A program made the position numbers and the translations under genes. A DNA stretch of 64,000 bases from Pantoea rwandensis. GTDB lineage: Bacteria; Pseudomonadota; Gammaproteobacteria; Enterobacterales; Enterobacteriaceae. The notes beneath the pieces are model-generated. The model made no database searches and was not told where the DNA came from. It saw only the letters and a list, made by a program, of their open reading frames with translations. The DNA is taken from positions 3,224,001 through 3,288,000 of the forward strand of contig NZ_CP009454.1 of assembly GCF_000759475.1 (NCBI RefSeq). Direction: 5' to 3'. Positions 45,564-55,922 of the stretch are shown one piece after another (position 1 is the stretch's first letter; every line of letters begins with the position of its first letter).

Positions 45564-46544
45564 TCATGCTGCTCGTTTTAACTCTCTTCCGACTTTAAAA
45601 TTCAGCAACAGGATAAACATATGCGGACGCTGAATAAGCAACCACTCTTTGATATTGGCTGGCTCAAATTGCCCACCCAAAAATCGAATGGCATTAATCA
45701 CATATTCCGGCACGGCTGTACCATTGTACAACGAGAGATAAATCATCAAGCGGAAAGAGTGCATTAAATAGGCTTTCTCAATTTCCTTTTTTAATGGCGA
45801 GTCCTTTAAAGCCATTTTCAGGGTGCTGTAGGCCTGCATAAAGGCATTGTACCGTTGCTGGAAGTACTCCTGACTCTTACGGCTGTTAGTCAGTGACCCG
45901 TTGCGCACGCGTTGGTGGTAATACACTTTCTGACTTACCCACGCATGATTTGAGAGAACGAAAGCCGAAAGGGTGAATTGGTGATCCTCATGAATCCGGT
46001 CACGAAAGCGCAAACCATGCTGCTGCACCAGACTTTTTTTCACTGCATAATTCCATGCAGCAGACGTGTAACTGCCGTTGCGCAGCAGGCGCGAGAACAC
46101 CTGTGAGGACGGCTGTTTCCCGAACATCTCATGCCGCACTTTAGGACGTGTAACCTGGCGTTGGTGATCCTCAAACATCTGCGAATTGAAGCAGAACAGT
46201 TCGGTCTCGGGATGCGCCTGATACACCTGCTGCAGTTCAGCCACCAAGCCATCTGCAACAATATCATCCGGATCGCAGAAAAACAGGAACTCCCCTTGGG
46301 CTGCCGCCATTCCTGTATCACGCGCCTGTCCAGCGCCGCCATTTGTCGTGGTGATGATTTTCACTTGCGGCAAATGCGCGTAATGCCGCTCGACCAACGC
46401 CAGCGTGCCATCGGTAGATCCATCATTAACAATAATAATCTCATTGGGCGAATCAATTTGTTTAAGCAATGCGTCAACACATTCGACAATATAATTCTCT
46501 ACGTTATAGGTAGGAATAATAATAGATAACAGGATTTTAGACAT
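45564..46544 (-). CDS. Glycosyltransferase family 2 protein (B)
   Basis: A 326-residue GT-A-fold glycosyltransferase. Its motifs are SIIIPTYNVENYIVECVDAL at residues 7-26, IIIVNDGSTDGT at 36-47 and DPDDIV near 92, which replaces the usual DXD as DPD. The C-terminal region includes RDRIHEDHQFTLSAFV, the ED motif common in EpsE/WbbL-like GT2 enzymes. Base composition at the 5' end is more AT-rich than the flanking core genes. It is separated from the flippase by 315 bp, so it may be a separate unit. Confidence 0.85.
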   Translation of the reverse strand: MSKILLSIIIPTYNVENYIVECVDALLKQIDSPNEIIIVNDGSTDGTLALVERHYAHLPQVKIITTTNGGAGQARDTGMAAAQGEFLFFCDPDDIVADGLVAELQQVYQAHPETELFCFNSQMFEDHQRQVTRPKVRHEMFGKQPSSQVFSRLLRNGSYTSAAWNYAVKKSLVQQHGLRFRDRIHEDHQFTLSAFVLSNHAWVSQKVYYHQRVRNGSLTNSRKSQEYFQQRYNAFMQAYSTLKMALKDSPLKKEIEKAYLMHSFRLMIYLSLYNGTAVPEYVINAIRFLGGQFEPANIKEWLLIQRPHMFILLLNFKVGRELKRAA

Positions 46545-47322
46545 AAACCTTTCCCGAAAACGGTTGAAAGAAATGAAATGCCACTGGCAAGAAGTGCCTG
46601 TGTAAAAGCATTGCGCTAAAAGGTTAAACGCAATGTAAACGGCCAGATTGTTATTTCGGGATCAGTTAAGCAGATAGGATTTTAGTTTCACAGGGCCAAA
46701 AATTAATTAAGAGATTTAAACCATTAGCAATACATCAATCCTGCTAACTCCTTTATGAAATAATGCATACCTCACATTAATGCCTTTAACTTTTGTCGCA
46801 TCTGATGAGGGAAAGTTACACATTTTATGTGCGAATAGATGTCAGGGAATACTTATCTATAAAATATAAACAGATAGATAACCCCCTCCCGCAAAGCCTG
46901 ATAAGTTAAATGAAAAGTAAACAGACCTTAGCGCTCAATTGATTTATCTCATTTTTTTTCACTTTTTCAACTGTGCGACTTCACTTCATTATTTTCACTT
47001 GTCCATCAGTCCAGGTTTTTCGAAACGTAACTGTCGTTACAGATATCCGCACAGAAAATAATCTTTCTCATGCAACGATGAGTTGTCGTTTCATTCATTG
47101 TTAGTAATCATTCCCAATGGTAGTAAAGTGACCTTTTAGGACTATTCGCAATTCGTCAGCGCTAACTCTGCCACCTCTATTTTACTCTGATGAACCCTTT
47201 TGCATTTTCCGCCTTTTGATTGCCGGATAAATCATTTAAGCCCATCACCTCGCTCTGCCAGTATTGAACACATCAGTTCTCAATATCAGATAATCAATAA
47301 CTTTCAGTTATAAGGAGTGACC
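46545..47322. other. AT-rich 778-bp intergenic region upstream of ssuE and GT2 (B)
   Basis: A divergent, strongly AT-rich stretch without a credible reading frame or recognisable RNA gene. It must contain the promoters of ssuE (plus) and GT2(B) (minus). A small dyad GTAAC-TGTC-GTTAC lies at 47027-47040. Sulfonate operons are activated by the LysR-type proteins CysB and Cbl, whose sites are AT-rich and degenerate, so I could not place them. I saw no JUMPstart/ops element for the glycan genes. Confidence 0.6.
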
Positions 47323-47874
47323 ATGCGGGTTATTACGCTGGCGGGCAGCCCTCGCTTCCCATCGCGCTCTACTGCACTGCTCAGCCTGTGCCAGCACGCG
47401 TTGGAAGCACGCGGTGTTGAAGTCATTCCCTGGAATATTCACAACTTCCAGGCAGACGATCTGCTCTATGCACGCTTTGACTCCCCAGCCCTCAACGCGT
47501 TGAAAGCCGACCTGGCGCTGGCAGACGGACTGATTGTTGCCACCCCCATTTATAAAGCGTCATTTTCGGGTGCGCTGAAAACCCTGCTTGATTTGCTGCC
47601 AGAACGCGCCCTGGAACACAAGGTGGTGTTGCCATTGGCCAGCGGCGGCAGTGCATCCCATTTGCTGGCCGTGGATTACGCGCTCAAGCCGGTATTGAAT
47701 GCCCTAAAAGCCCAGGAAGTGCTACATGGCGTGTTTGCCACCGACACGCAAATAGTGAATTACGACCGCCAGCCAGAGCTGGATCCACAGCTGGCCGATC
47801 GCATCGACGACGCGCTGGATACATTCTGGCATGCACTGCATCGTCGCCATCAAACTTACGCACAAGCGGTATAA
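47323..47874 (+). CDS. ssuE: NADPH-dependent FMN reductase SsuE
   Basis: A 183-residue flavodoxin-like reductase that supplies FMNH2 to SsuD. MRVITLAGSPRFPSRSTALL at the N-terminus holds the flavin phosphate loop; ADGLIVATPIYKASFSGALK and LPLATGG-like LPLASGGSAS follow. AAGGAG before ATG 47323 decides this start over a GTG two codons upstream. First gene of ssuEADCB, in the same order as E. coli. Confidence 0.95.
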   Translation: MRVITLAGSPRFPSRSTALLSLCQHALEARGVEVIPWNIHNFQADDLLYARFDSPALNALKADLALADGLIVATPIYKASFSGALKTLLDLLPERALEHKVVLPLASGGSASHLLAVDYALKPVLNALKAQEVLHGVFATDTQIVNYDRQPELDPQLADRIDDALDTFWHALHRRHQTYAQAV

Positions 47875-47884
47875 AGGAAGAATC

Positions 47885-48844
47885 ATGAAAAGGATGTTTA
47901 CAGCTTTACTGCTACCGGCCTTTGCCGCGCTGATTGCGCTGAGTGCCAACGTTAATGCCGCTGATGCCCCGGCGCAGCTGCGTGTGGGATATCAAAAGGG
48001 ATCGGTGAGCATGGTGTTAGCAAAATCTCACCAGATGCTGGAACAGCGTTTCCCACACACACAGATCAAATGGATTGAATTTCCAGCAGGACCGCAAATG
48101 CTGGAGGCGCTGAATGTCGACAGCATTGATTTAGGTAGCACCGGTGATATTCCGCCGCTGTTTGCACAGGCAGCAGGCGCGGATCTGCTTTATGTCGGTT
48201 CCGAACCACCGAAACCTCAGGCTGAAGTGATTCTGGTGCCCAAAGACAGCCCGATTCAGCGTGTTGCCGATTTGAAAGGCCATAAAGTGGCCTTTCAGAA
48301 GGGCTCCAGTTCACACAACTTATTGTTGCGTGCGCTGGAGCAGGCCGGCCTGAGTTTTAAAGATATCCAGCCCACCTATCTGACCCCTGCCGATGCGCGA
48401 GCCGCTTTCCAGCAGGGCGATGTTGATGCCTGGGCAATCTGGGATCCCTACTACTCTGCCGCCTTACTGCAAGGCAACGTGCGCGTGCTGGCTGATGGCA
48501 GCAAGCTCAACCAGACCGGTTCCTTCTATTTAGCCACACGCAAATATGCCGAAGCCAACGGTCCATTTGTCCAGCAAGTGCTGCAAACCTTTAGTGATGC
48601 CGATGCGCTGACCCGCAGCCAACGCGGCCAAAGCATCGACCTGCTGGCACAGGCGATGGGCTTACCCAAGCCGGTGATTGCCAGCTATCTCGACCATCGT
48701 CCACCCACCACGATTACGCCGGTCAGCGCACATACTGCGCAGGCCCAACAGCAAACGGCCGACCTGTTTTATGCCAATCATCTGATGCCGGTAAAAGTGA
48801 ACATCACTGACCGCATCTGGCATCCACAGTCCGCCCAGCCATAA
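47885..48844 (+). CDS. ssuA: Sulfonate ABC transporter substrate-binding protein SsuA
   Basis: A 319-residue periplasmic binding protein for aliphatic sulfonates. The signal peptide ends at about ANVNA (residue 24). The NMT1/SsuA-type fold shows LRVGYQKGSVSMVLAK near residue 32, STGDIPPLFAQAAGADLLYVG near 89 and DAWAIWDPYYSAAL near 183. AAGGAAG lies upstream. It delivers substrate to SsuC/SsuB. Confidence 0.95.
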   Translation: MKRMFTALLLPAFAALIALSANVNAADAPAQLRVGYQKGSVSMVLAKSHQMLEQRFPHTQIKWIEFPAGPQMLEALNVDSIDLGSTGDIPPLFAQAAGADLLYVGSEPPKPQAEVILVPKDSPIQRVADLKGHKVAFQKGSSSHNLLLRALEQAGLSFKDIQPTYLTPADARAAFQQGDVDAWAIWDPYYSAALLQGNVRVLADGSKLNQTGSFYLATRKYAEANGPFVQQVLQTFSDADALTRSQRGQSIDLLAQAMGLPKPVIASYLDHRPPTTITPVSAHTAQAQQQTADLFYANHLMPVKVNITDRIWHPQSAQP

Positions 48845-48855
48845 GGAATTGAATC

Positions 48856-50001
48856 ATGAGCATATCCGTATTCTGGTTTCTCCCAACCCACGGTGATGGG
48901 CACTATCTTGGCACCGCCGAAGGTTCGCGTCCTGTCGATCACGGTTATCTGCAGCAGATTGCTCAGGCCGCCGATCGCCTTGGTTTTGGCGGCGTGCTGA
49001 TCCCCACCGGTCGCTCCTGCGAAGATGCCTGGCTGGTGGCCGCGTCACTGATTCCGGTGACGCAACGTTTGCGCTTCCTCGTGGCGCTGCGTCCGGGCGT
49101 GATTTCACCAACGCAGGCAGCGCGCCAGGCCGCGACGCTTGACCGTCTGTCCAACGGGCGCGCGCTGTTTAACCTGGTCACTGGCGGCGATCCTGAAGAG
49201 CTGGCGGGTGACGGCGTGTTCCTCGATCATCGCGAGCGTTATGAAGAATCCGCGGAGTTCACCCGCGTATGGCGTCGCGTTTCAGAAGGCGAAACCGTGG
49301 ATTACGAGGGTAAACACGTCAAAGTGCGCGGTGCACGCCTGATGTTCAAACCGGTGCAACAGCCACGTCCACCGCTGTGGTTTGGCGGTTCATCCGATGC
49401 CGCGCAGGATCTCGCCGCTGAACAGGTCGATGTTTATCTCACCTGGGGCGAGCCCCCGGCATTAGTCAAAGAGAAAATTGACCAAGTGCGTGCCAAAGCG
49501 GCTGCGCAGGGCCGTAAAGTGCGCTTCGGCATTCGTCTGCACGTCATCGTGCGCGAAACCAATCAAGAGGCCTGGCAGGCAGCGGATCGACTGATTGCTC
49601 ATCTCGACGATGCCACCATTGCCAAAGCGCAGGCGGCCTTTGCCCGTACCGATTCTGTCGGACAGCAGCGCATGGCTGCGCTGCACGGTGGCCGTCGTGA
49701 CAAACTGGAGATCAGCCCGAACCTGTGGGCAGGCGTAGGTTTGGTGCGTGGCGGTGCCGGTACTGCGCTGGTGGGCGATGGCCCAACCGTGGCTGCACGT
49801 ATGCAGGAGTACAGCGACCTCGGCATCGAGACCTTTATTCTCTCTGGCTATCCGCATCTTGAGGAAGCCTATCGTGTCGGTGAGCTGCTGTTCCCACACC
49901 TTGATTTGGCTATCCCTGAAGTGCCGAAACCTCGAGTGGTGCAAGCGCACGGTGAAGCGGTTGCCAACGATTTCACCCCACAGAAAGTGTCTCAGAGCTA
50001 A
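48856..50001 (+). CDS. ssuD: FMNH2-dependent alkanesulfonate monooxygenase SsuD
   Basis: A 381-residue luciferase-like monooxygenase that cleaves alkanesulfonates to aldehyde and sulfite. [15 protein letters not shown] at the N-terminus and [20 protein letters not shown] carry the conserved Cys near residue 54. [20 protein letters not shown] and [15 protein letters not shown] are family landmarks. Length equals E. coli SsuD. RutA in this window is a distant relative of the same fold. Confidence 0.96.
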   Translation: MSISVFWFLPTHGDGHYLGTAEGSRPVDHGYLQQIAQAADRLGFGGVLIPTGRSCEDAWLVAASLIPVTQRLRFLVALRPGVISPTQAARQAATLDRLSNGRALFNLVTGGDPEELAGDGVFLDHRERYEESAEFTRVWRRVSEGETVDYEGKHVKVRGARLMFKPVQQPRPPLWFGGSSDAAQDLAAEQVDVYLTWGEPPALVKEKIDQVRAKAAAQGRKVRFGIRLHVIVRETNQEAWQAADRLIAHLDDATIAKAQAAFARTDSVGQQRMAALHGGRRDKLEISPNLWAGVGLVRGGAGTALVGDGPTVAARMQEYSDLGIETFILSGYPHLEEAYRVGELLFPHLDLAIPEVPKPRVVQAHGEAVANDFTPQKVSQS

Positions 50002-50011
50002 GGAGTTCAGG

Positions 50012-50800
50012 ATGGCAAAGTTTCAAAAACAGCTGAGTAATGCCCTGCTGCCCTGGGCCTTACCGGTGCTGCTGGTTGCGGTGTGGCAGCTCGCCTCTCA
50101 GGTGGGCTGGCTTTCAACACGTATTCTGCCATCACCGGAAAACATCATTATTACGTTCTGGAAGCTGACGGTGAGTGGTGAATTGTGGCAAAACCTCGCC
50201 ATCAGTGGCTGGCGTGCGGCGATTGGCTTTGCCATTGGCGGCTCGATCGGCTTGGTGCTTGGCTTGATCACCGGCACCTCACGCGTGGGTGAACGTTTGC
50301 TGGATACCTCAGTGCAGATGCTGCGCAACGTGCCGCATCTGGCATTGATCCCGCTGGTGATTCTGTGGTTTGGCATCGATGAGTCAGCCAAGATTTTCCT
50401 GGTAGCGCTTGGCACCTTATTCCCGATTTACCTCAACACTTATCACGGTATCCGTAATATCGATCGCGGTCTGGTGGAGATGGCGCGCAGTTATGGTCTT
50501 TCTGGCTGGAGTCTGTTTATTCAGGTGATTCTGCCGGGTGCGCTGCCCTCGATCATGGTCGGCGTGCGCTTTGCGCTGGGCCTGATGTGGCTGACGCTGA
50601 TTGTGGCTGAAACTATCTCGGCCAATTCTGGCATTGGCTATCTGGCGATGAATGCACGTGAGTTTCTGCAAACCGATGTGGTGGTGGTCGCCATCATTCT
50701 CTATGCGCTGCTCGGCAAACTGGCCGATGTCGCCGCTCAACTGCTGGAGCGCGTATGGTTGCGCTGGCATCCGGCTTATCAATTGAAGGAGAACGCATGA
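50012..50800 (+). CDS. ssuC: Sulfonate ABC transporter permease SsuC
   Basis: A 262-residue permease with about six membrane segments. The EAA motif that contacts the ATPase is visible around [24 protein letters not shown] 50012 has AAGGAG and CAGGA upstream and matches the E. coli length; the frame is open further upstream within ssuD but is not coding there. It overlaps ssuB by the ATGA motif. Confidence 0.95.
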   Translation: MAKFQKQLSNALLPWALPVLLVAVWQLASQVGWLSTRILPSPENIIITFWKLTVSGELWQNLAISGWRAAIGFAIGGSIGLVLGLITGTSRVGERLLDTSVQMLRNVPHLALIPLVILWFGIDESAKIFLVALGTLFPIYLNTYHGIRNIDRGLVEMARSYGLSGWSLFIQVILPGALPSIMVGVRFALGLMWLTLIVAETISANSGIGYLAMNAREFLQTDVVVVAIILYALLGKLADVAAQLLERVWLRWHPAYQLKENA

Positions 50801-51588
50801 GCAACGCAACGTTAAGCCCGTCGCGTCTGAACAGCGGCACCCCGGTTGGCGTTAACGGCGTCAGCAAGCAATATGGTGATCGCACCATCCTCAACAACAT
50901 CAATCTGCATATCCCGGCAGGGCAGTTTGTTGCGGTAGTGGGCCGCAGCGGATGCGGTAAAAGTACCCTGCTGCGCCTGCTGGCGGGACTGGAATCCACT
51001 TCGCGCGGTGAACTGCTGGCAGGGACTGCGCCGTTGGCGCAAGCTCGCGAAGACACGCGCCTCATGTTCCAGGATGCGCGTCTGCTGCCGTGGAAAAAAG
51101 TTATCGATAATGTGGGTCTGGGTTTGAAGGGGCGTGAATGGCGGGCTGCCGCGCTGGAAGCACTGGAGGCGGTAGGTTTAGCCGATCGCGCTAACGAGTG
51201 GCCAGCGGCGCTATCGGGTGGGCAAAAGCAGCGTGTGGCGCTGGCTCGCGCGTTGATTCATCGACCGGGTTTGTTGCTGCTGGATGAACCCCTGGGTGCG
51301 CTGGATGCACTGACGCGTATTGAGATGCAGGGATTGATTGAATCGCTATGGCAACAACATAACTTCACGGTGTTGCTGGTCACCCATGATGTCAGTGAAG
51401 CAGTGGCGATGGCCGATCGCGTATTGCTGATTGAAGAGGGGCAGATTGGGCTGGATTTAACCGTGGACCTCGCGCGACCACGTCGACGTGGGTCGGCGCG
51501 ACTGGCGGAACTGGAAGCAGAAGTGCTGGATCGTGTGATGAAGCGCAGTCCGGCAGAGCAGCCGCTGAAATTCGCCCAGCAGCGTTAG
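50797..51588 (+). CDS. ssuB: Sulfonate ABC transporter ATP-binding protein SsuB
   Basis: A 263-residue ABC ATPase. Walker [10 protein letters not shown] near residue 50, Q-loop FQDARLLPW, signature [15 protein letters not shown] and Walker [13 protein letters not shown] are all present, and the switch His lies in [12 protein letters not shown] 50797 overlaps the ssuC stop. Last gene of the operon, followed by a short hexamer repeat and a strong terminator. Confidence 0.95.
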   Translation: MSNATLSPSRLNSGTPVGVNGVSKQYGDRTILNNINLHIPAGQFVAVVGRSGCGKSTLLRLLAGLESTSRGELLAGTAPLAQAREDTRLMFQDARLLPWKKVIDNVGLGLKGREWRAAALEALEAVGLADRANEWPAALSGGQKQRVALARALIHRPGLLLLDEPLGALDALTRIEMQGLIESLWQQHNFTVLLVTHDVSEAVAMADRVLLIEEGQIGLDLTVDLARPRRRGSARLAELEAEVLDRVMKRSPAEQPLKFAQQR

Positions 51589-51594
51589 TCGGAT

Positions 51595-51616
51595 TCGAAG
51601 TCGAAGTCGAAGTCGA
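51595..51616 (+). repeat. TCGAAG hexamer tandem repeat after ssuB
   Basis: Three full copies of TCGAAG and a partial fourth (TCGA) start 7 bp past the ssuB stop. It is short and non-coding. Confidence 0.8.
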
Positions 51617-51672
51617 TCGGGATAGTGCCACTGCCACTCCACGCAACCAGAGAAAGTGGCAGTGAGTTCAGC

Positions 51673-51701
51673 AAAAGCCGCATCATTGTGATGCGGCTTT
51701 T
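51673..51701. terminator. Bidirectional terminator between ssuB and pepN
   Basis: AAAAGCCGCATCA and TGATGCGGCTTTT form a 13-bp perfect stem around TTG, with A and T runs inside the arms. It serves both convergent genes. Confidence 0.95.
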
Positions 51702-51704
51702 ACC

Positions 51705-54323
51705 TTAACAGGCGTTCAACGCTTTGGTGATCTTCTCGTACAGATCGCCCGACAGCTTATCCAGCCCTTTTAACGTATCCAGCGCCTGACGCATCAATGC
51801 CTGACGACCGGCATCATAACGTTTCAGACGAATCAATGGCTCGATCATACGTGCCGCCACTTGCGGATTACGCGTGTTGAGATCGGTCAACATCTCCACC
51901 AGGAACTGATAACCACTGCCGTCTTTGGCGTGGAACGCTGCTGGGTTGCCGGCCGCAAAAGCCCCAATCAGTGAACGAATGCGGTTCGGGTTACCCATGG
52001 TGAAAGAACGATGATTGAGCAGTTCACGCACCTTGCTCAATGCGTTGTCCGCCGGGCTGGTGGCTTGCAGCACAAACCATTTGTCCATCACCAGGCCATC
52101 CTGATGCCAGCGCTCGTCATACGCGGCCAGCAAGGCTTCACGACACGGCAACTGCGCTGCCACTGCTGCTGAGAGCGCAGCCAGTGCATCCGTCATATTG
52201 GTGGCCTGCTGATACTGCGCCTGCACTAACTTATCCGCCTGCTCTACATCGGCGAACGCCAAATAGCTCAGGCAGACATTTTTCAGTGAGCGCTTGCCAA
52301 TCTCTGCATGCTCTACCTTGTATTCCTGGCTCTGGTTTGCCAGATACACGGCATACAATTCATCGCTCAGTTCGGTTGCCAGCGCGTGTACCAGCGCGGC
52401 ACGCACTGCAGAAATCGCCTGAGGATCGATCACCTCAAACAGCTCCGCGATTTCATTCTCGGAGGGCAGCGATAAAATCAGTGCCGTTAACGCCGGATCG
52501 CTCTGCTCTTCCAGTAACACCGCGCGGAAGGCATCCGCCACGTGCAACGGTAACGACAGCGGTTGTCCCTGCTGATGGCGTGCCACATTCAGGCGAATGT
52601 AGGTCGCCAGCAGGCTTTGCGCAGCATCCCAGCGCGAGAAATCATTGCGGGCGTGACGCATCAGGAATGTCAGCTGCGCATCACTCCATTTATAGTCGAG
52701 CTTCACCGGCGCAGAAAATTCGCGCAGCAGTGACGGTACTGGCTGGAAGTGCACGTTATCGAAAATAAAGGTCTGGAACTCCTCGGTGACATTCAGCACA
52801 TGATGCACCGGATGGCCGTTATGCTGCAGCGGAATCACCTTGCCTTCGTTGTCGTACAGTTCGATATCCAACGGGATATGCAGCGGCAACTTCTCTTTCT
52901 GCTCGGCCGTTGGTGGCGTGTGTTGTGTCACATGCAGCGTGTACTGCTCCAGCTCAGGATTGTAGTCGTCACGCACCGTCAGCACCGGCGTACCGGCCTG
53001 GCTATACCAGCGACGGAACTGTGACAGATCAACATTGGAGGCATCTTCCATCGCCTGCACAAAATCGTCGCAGGTCGCGGCACTGCCATCATGACGCTCA
53101 AAGTAAAGCTGCATGCCTTTCTGGAAATTCTCTTCACCGAGTAAGGTATGCATCATACGAATCACTTCAGAGCCTTTCTCGTAAACGGTCAAGGTATAGA
53201 AGTTGTTCATCTCGATCACCTGATCCGGGCGGATCGGGTGCGCCATTGGGCTGGCGTCTTCAGCAAACTGCGCGCCGCGCATCACACGTACGTTGTCGAT
53301 GCGGTTCACCGCACGCGAGCCGAGATCAGAACTGAACTCCTGGTCACGGAACACGGTTAAGCCCTCTTTCAGGCTCAGCTGGAACCAGTCTCGGCAGGTG
53401 ACGCGGTTGCCGGTCCAGTTATGGAAATATTCATGCCCAATCACCGCCTCAATGCCGAGGTAATCTTTGTCGGTCGCGGTCTCGGCTTTCGCTAGCACAT
53501 ATTTGGAGTTAAAGACGTTGAGGCCCTTATTCTCCATCGCGCCCATATTGAAGAAATCCACCGCGACGATCATGAAGATATCGAGGTCATATTCGAGATT
53601 GAAGCGCTCTTCATCCCATTTCATGCTGGCTTTCAATGAAGTCATCGCCCAGTCGGCACGATCCAGATTGCCACGATCGACAAAGATCTCCAGCGCCACA
53701 TCACGGCCTGAGCGCGTGGTAAAGCTATCACGCAGCACATCAAAGTCACCGGCCACCAAGGCAAACAGGTAGCAAGGTTTCGGGAACGGATCCTGCCACT
53801 TCACCCAGTGACGACCATCCTCATGACGACCGCTCTCCAGTTTGTTGCCGTTTGACAGCAAGAACGGATATTTCGCGGCATCAGCAATAATCGTGGTGGT
53901 AAAGCGCGCCAGCACATCCGGGCGATCCAGATACCAGGTAATATGGCGGAAACCTTCCGCTTCACACTGGGTACAGAGCGCATCACCCGACTTGTAGAGC
54001 CCTTCCAGCGCGGTGTTTTTGTCTGGATGGATGTCATTAATGAGGGTCAGCGTAAAGTTCTCCGGTAGCTGGCTTAACACCAACACACCTTCTTCCTCAC
54101 GATAGTGTGACCAAGGATTGCCATCCACTGCCAGCGAGATCAGCGTGAGATCTTCGCCATCAAGACGCAGTTCGGCATCTGCAGCACCGAGACGCTTCAC
54201 CTGACTGACGGCGGTCACGCGCGTGCAAGCCGCATCGAGGTCAAAAGTCAGGTCAATATCAGTGATGGTGTAATCGGGCGCTCGATAGTCGTGGCGATAT
54301 TTAATTTGCGGCTGTTGCGTCAT
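51705..54323 (-). CDS. pepN: Aminopeptidase N PepN
   Basis: An 872-residue M1 zinc aminopeptidase, the main broad-specificity aminopeptidase of enterobacterial cytosol. The exopeptidase motif GAMEN is followed by the zinc site HEYFH with the downstream Glu in [20 protein letters not shown]. The N-terminal beta domain and the long helical C-terminal domain are complete. [18 protein letters not shown] from ATG 54323 matches E. coli PepN (870 residues). Divergent from pncB. Confidence 0.97.
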   Translation of the reverse strand: MTQQPQIKYRHDYRAPDYTITDIDLTFDLDAACTRVTAVSQVKRLGAADAELRLDGEDLTLISLAVDGNPWSHYREEEGVLVLSQLPENFTLTLINDIHPDKNTALEGLYKSGDALCTQCEAEGFRHITWYLDRPDVLARFTTTIIADAAKYPFLLSNGNKLESGRHEDGRHWVKWQDPFPKPCYLFALVAGDFDVLRDSFTTRSGRDVALEIFVDRGNLDRADWAMTSLKASMKWDEERFNLEYDLDIFMIVAVDFFNMGAMENKGLNVFNSKYVLAKAETATDKDYLGIEAVIGHEYFHNWTGNRVTCRDWFQLSLKEGLTVFRDQEFSSDLGSRAVNRIDNVRVMRGAQFAEDASPMAHPIRPDQVIEMNNFYTLTVYEKGSEVIRMMHTLLGEENFQKGMQLYFERHDGSAATCDDFVQAMEDASNVDLSQFRRWYSQAGTPVLTVRDDYNPELEQYTLHVTQHTPPTAEQKEKLPLHIPLDIELYDNEGKVIPLQHNGHPVHHVLNVTEEFQTFIFDNVHFQPVPSLLREFSAPVKLDYKWSDAQLTFLMRHARNDFSRWDAAQSLLATYIRLNVARHQQGQPLSLPLHVADAFRAVLLEEQSDPALTALILSLPSENEIAELFEVIDPQAISAVRAALVHALATELSDELYAVYLANQSQEYKVEHAEIGKRSLKNVCLSYLAFADVEQADKLVQAQYQQATNMTDALAALSAAVAAQLPCREALLAAYDERWHQDGLVMDKWFVLQATSPADNALSKVRELLNHRSFTMGNPNRIRSLIGAFAAGNPAAFHAKDGSGYQFLVEMLTDLNTRNPQVAARMIEPLIRLKRYDAGRQALMRQALDTLKGLDKLSGDLYEKITKALNAC

Positions 54324-54567
54324 AAGTCCTTCTCGCATCGTTGAAATGTCTACCCGTCAAAGTCTAAGCGGGTTGCGCCTTCGTTGCCACGCACAATGCG
54401 TGCCTTTGCTGAAAAGGCTACAATTCATTAACAATGGCACAAATGACCCTCGACCTGCCACCCGCAATTATGGTGTGATCCCGGTCATTACTGTTTTATA
54501 CTCCTGCGTCTTTATGACTTTGTTGACACCGGGCTCTGCTCCGCGGAAGAGGATGCTGAAACGCACC

Positions 54568-55773
54568 ATGACTGGACATGCTTCCCCGATTTTGACCACG
54601 CTGCTTGATACCGATGCGTATAAGCTTCATATGCAGCAGGCCGTTTATCATCGTTACTATGATGTCCCGGTAACGGCAGAATTTCGTTGTCGCGGCGATG
54701 AATTGCTCGGCCAGTATGCCGATGAGATTCGCGCGCAACTCGATACACTGCCCTCTCTCACCCTGAGCGACGACGAATATAACTACCTCAGTGGCTTACC
54801 TTTCTTTGAATCCGATTACCTCAACTGGCTGCGCCAATTCCGCTTTGATCCTTCTCAGGTCAACGTACGCAATGAGAATGGCCGTTTGGCCCTTCAAATC
54901 AGCGGGCCATGGCGCGAAGTGATTTTATGGGAAGTCCCGCTGCTGGCGCTGATCAGTGAAGTGGTGCATCGACATCGCACACCGGACATTGGCGTAGAGC
55001 ACGCGGTGGCTCATCTGCAGCAAAAACTGGTGACGTTCCGTGAACAGGTTGGCGATCTCGATATGTCGCGCTTCCAGCTGATGGATTTCGGCACACGCCG
55101 TCGTTACTCAAAAAACGTACAGGAAACGATCGTCGCGACCCTGAAAGCCGAATTCCCGTGGTTGGTGGGCACCAGTAACTATGATCTGGCGCGCCGCTTA
55201 CAGCTCAACCCGGTGGGCACTCAGGCACATGAATGGTTCCAGGCGCATCAACAAATTAGCCCGGTGCTGGCCAACAGCCAACGTGCGGCACTGCAATCCT
55301 GGCTGGATGAATATGATGACCAACTGGGTATCGCGTTGACAGACTGCATCACCATGGATGCTTTCCTGCGTGATTTCGGTCCCGGTTTTGCACATCGTTA
55401 TCAGGGCTTGCGCCATGATTCGGGCGATCCGGTGGAATGGGGCGAAAAGGCGATTGCCCACTATCAGCGTCTGGATATTGATCCTAAAAGCAAAACGCTG
55501 GTGTTCTCCGACAACCTCAATCTGGACAAAGCGCTGGCGCTCTATCGCCACTTTGGCCAACGCGCCAACGTGGTATTCGGCATCGGCACCCGCCTCACTT
55601 GCGATATCCCCGGCGTGACGCCGCTTAACATCGTGATCAAATTGGTGAGCTGTAACGGCAAACCGGTGGCGAAACTGTCTGACAGCCCAGGTAAAACCAT
55701 CTGCCAGGACAAAGCCTTCGTGCGCGCCCTGCGCAAGGCATTCGACCTCCCTCTGGTGAAAAGAGCCAGCTAA
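54568..55773 (+). CDS. pncB: Nicotinate phosphoribosyltransferase PncB
   Basis: A 401-residue enzyme of the NAD salvage (Preiss-Handler) pathway that makes nicotinate mononucleotide. Motifs: [20 protein letters not shown] at 12-31, [10 protein letters not shown] with the regulatory His site in [11 protein letters not shown] region, and [22 protein letters not shown] near 335. ATG 54568 aligns with the E. coli start; the open frame continues upstream without homology. No NadR box was convincing in the 244-bp gap to pepN. Confidence 0.96.
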   Translation: MTGHASPILTTLLDTDAYKLHMQQAVYHRYYDVPVTAEFRCRGDELLGQYADEIRAQLDTLPSLTLSDDEYNYLSGLPFFESDYLNWLRQFRFDPSQVNVRNENGRLALQISGPWREVILWEVPLLALISEVVHRHRTPDIGVEHAVAHLQQKLVTFREQVGDLDMSRFQLMDFGTRRRYSKNVQETIVATLKAEFPWLVGTSNYDLARRLQLNPVGTQAHEWFQAHQQISPVLANSQRAALQSWLDEYDDQLGIALTDCITMDAFLRDFGPGFAHRYQGLRHDSGDPVEWGEKAIAHYQRLDIDPKSKTLVFSDNLNLDKALALYRHFGQRANVVFGIGTRLTCDIPGVTPLNIVIKLVSCNGKPVAKLSDSPGKTICQDKAFVRALRKAFDLPLVKRAS

Positions 55774-55781
55774 TCATTGAT

Positions 55782-55806
55782 GCAGGGTGTTCGCACCCTG
55801 CGCTTT
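55782..55806 (+). terminator. Probable terminator of pncB
   Basis: GCAGGGTG-TTCG-CACCCTGC forms an 8-bp stem with a UUCG-type loop, followed by GCTTTC only. The weak T tract lowers confidence. Confidence 0.5.
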
Positions 55807-55922
55807 CACAACAAATCTCCCCTTTCCCCCTGCAAAATTGCTTGTTTCCTGATGGCTCGCAAGTAACATAGCAAAACCCCGAAATGGGGCTTTTATCCAC
55901 TTCTATATATAGAGAGATATTT

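Noticed and set aside
49462..49950. Long open frame on the minus strand opposite ssuD
   Set aside because: It has no ribosome site and mirrors the codon pattern of ssuD on the other strand; similar shadows occur opposite rutA, cycA and rlmL.
54324..54567. NadR box between pepN and pncB
   Set aside because: TGTTTTATACT gives only half of TGTTTA-N6-TAAACA; no second half at the right spacing.
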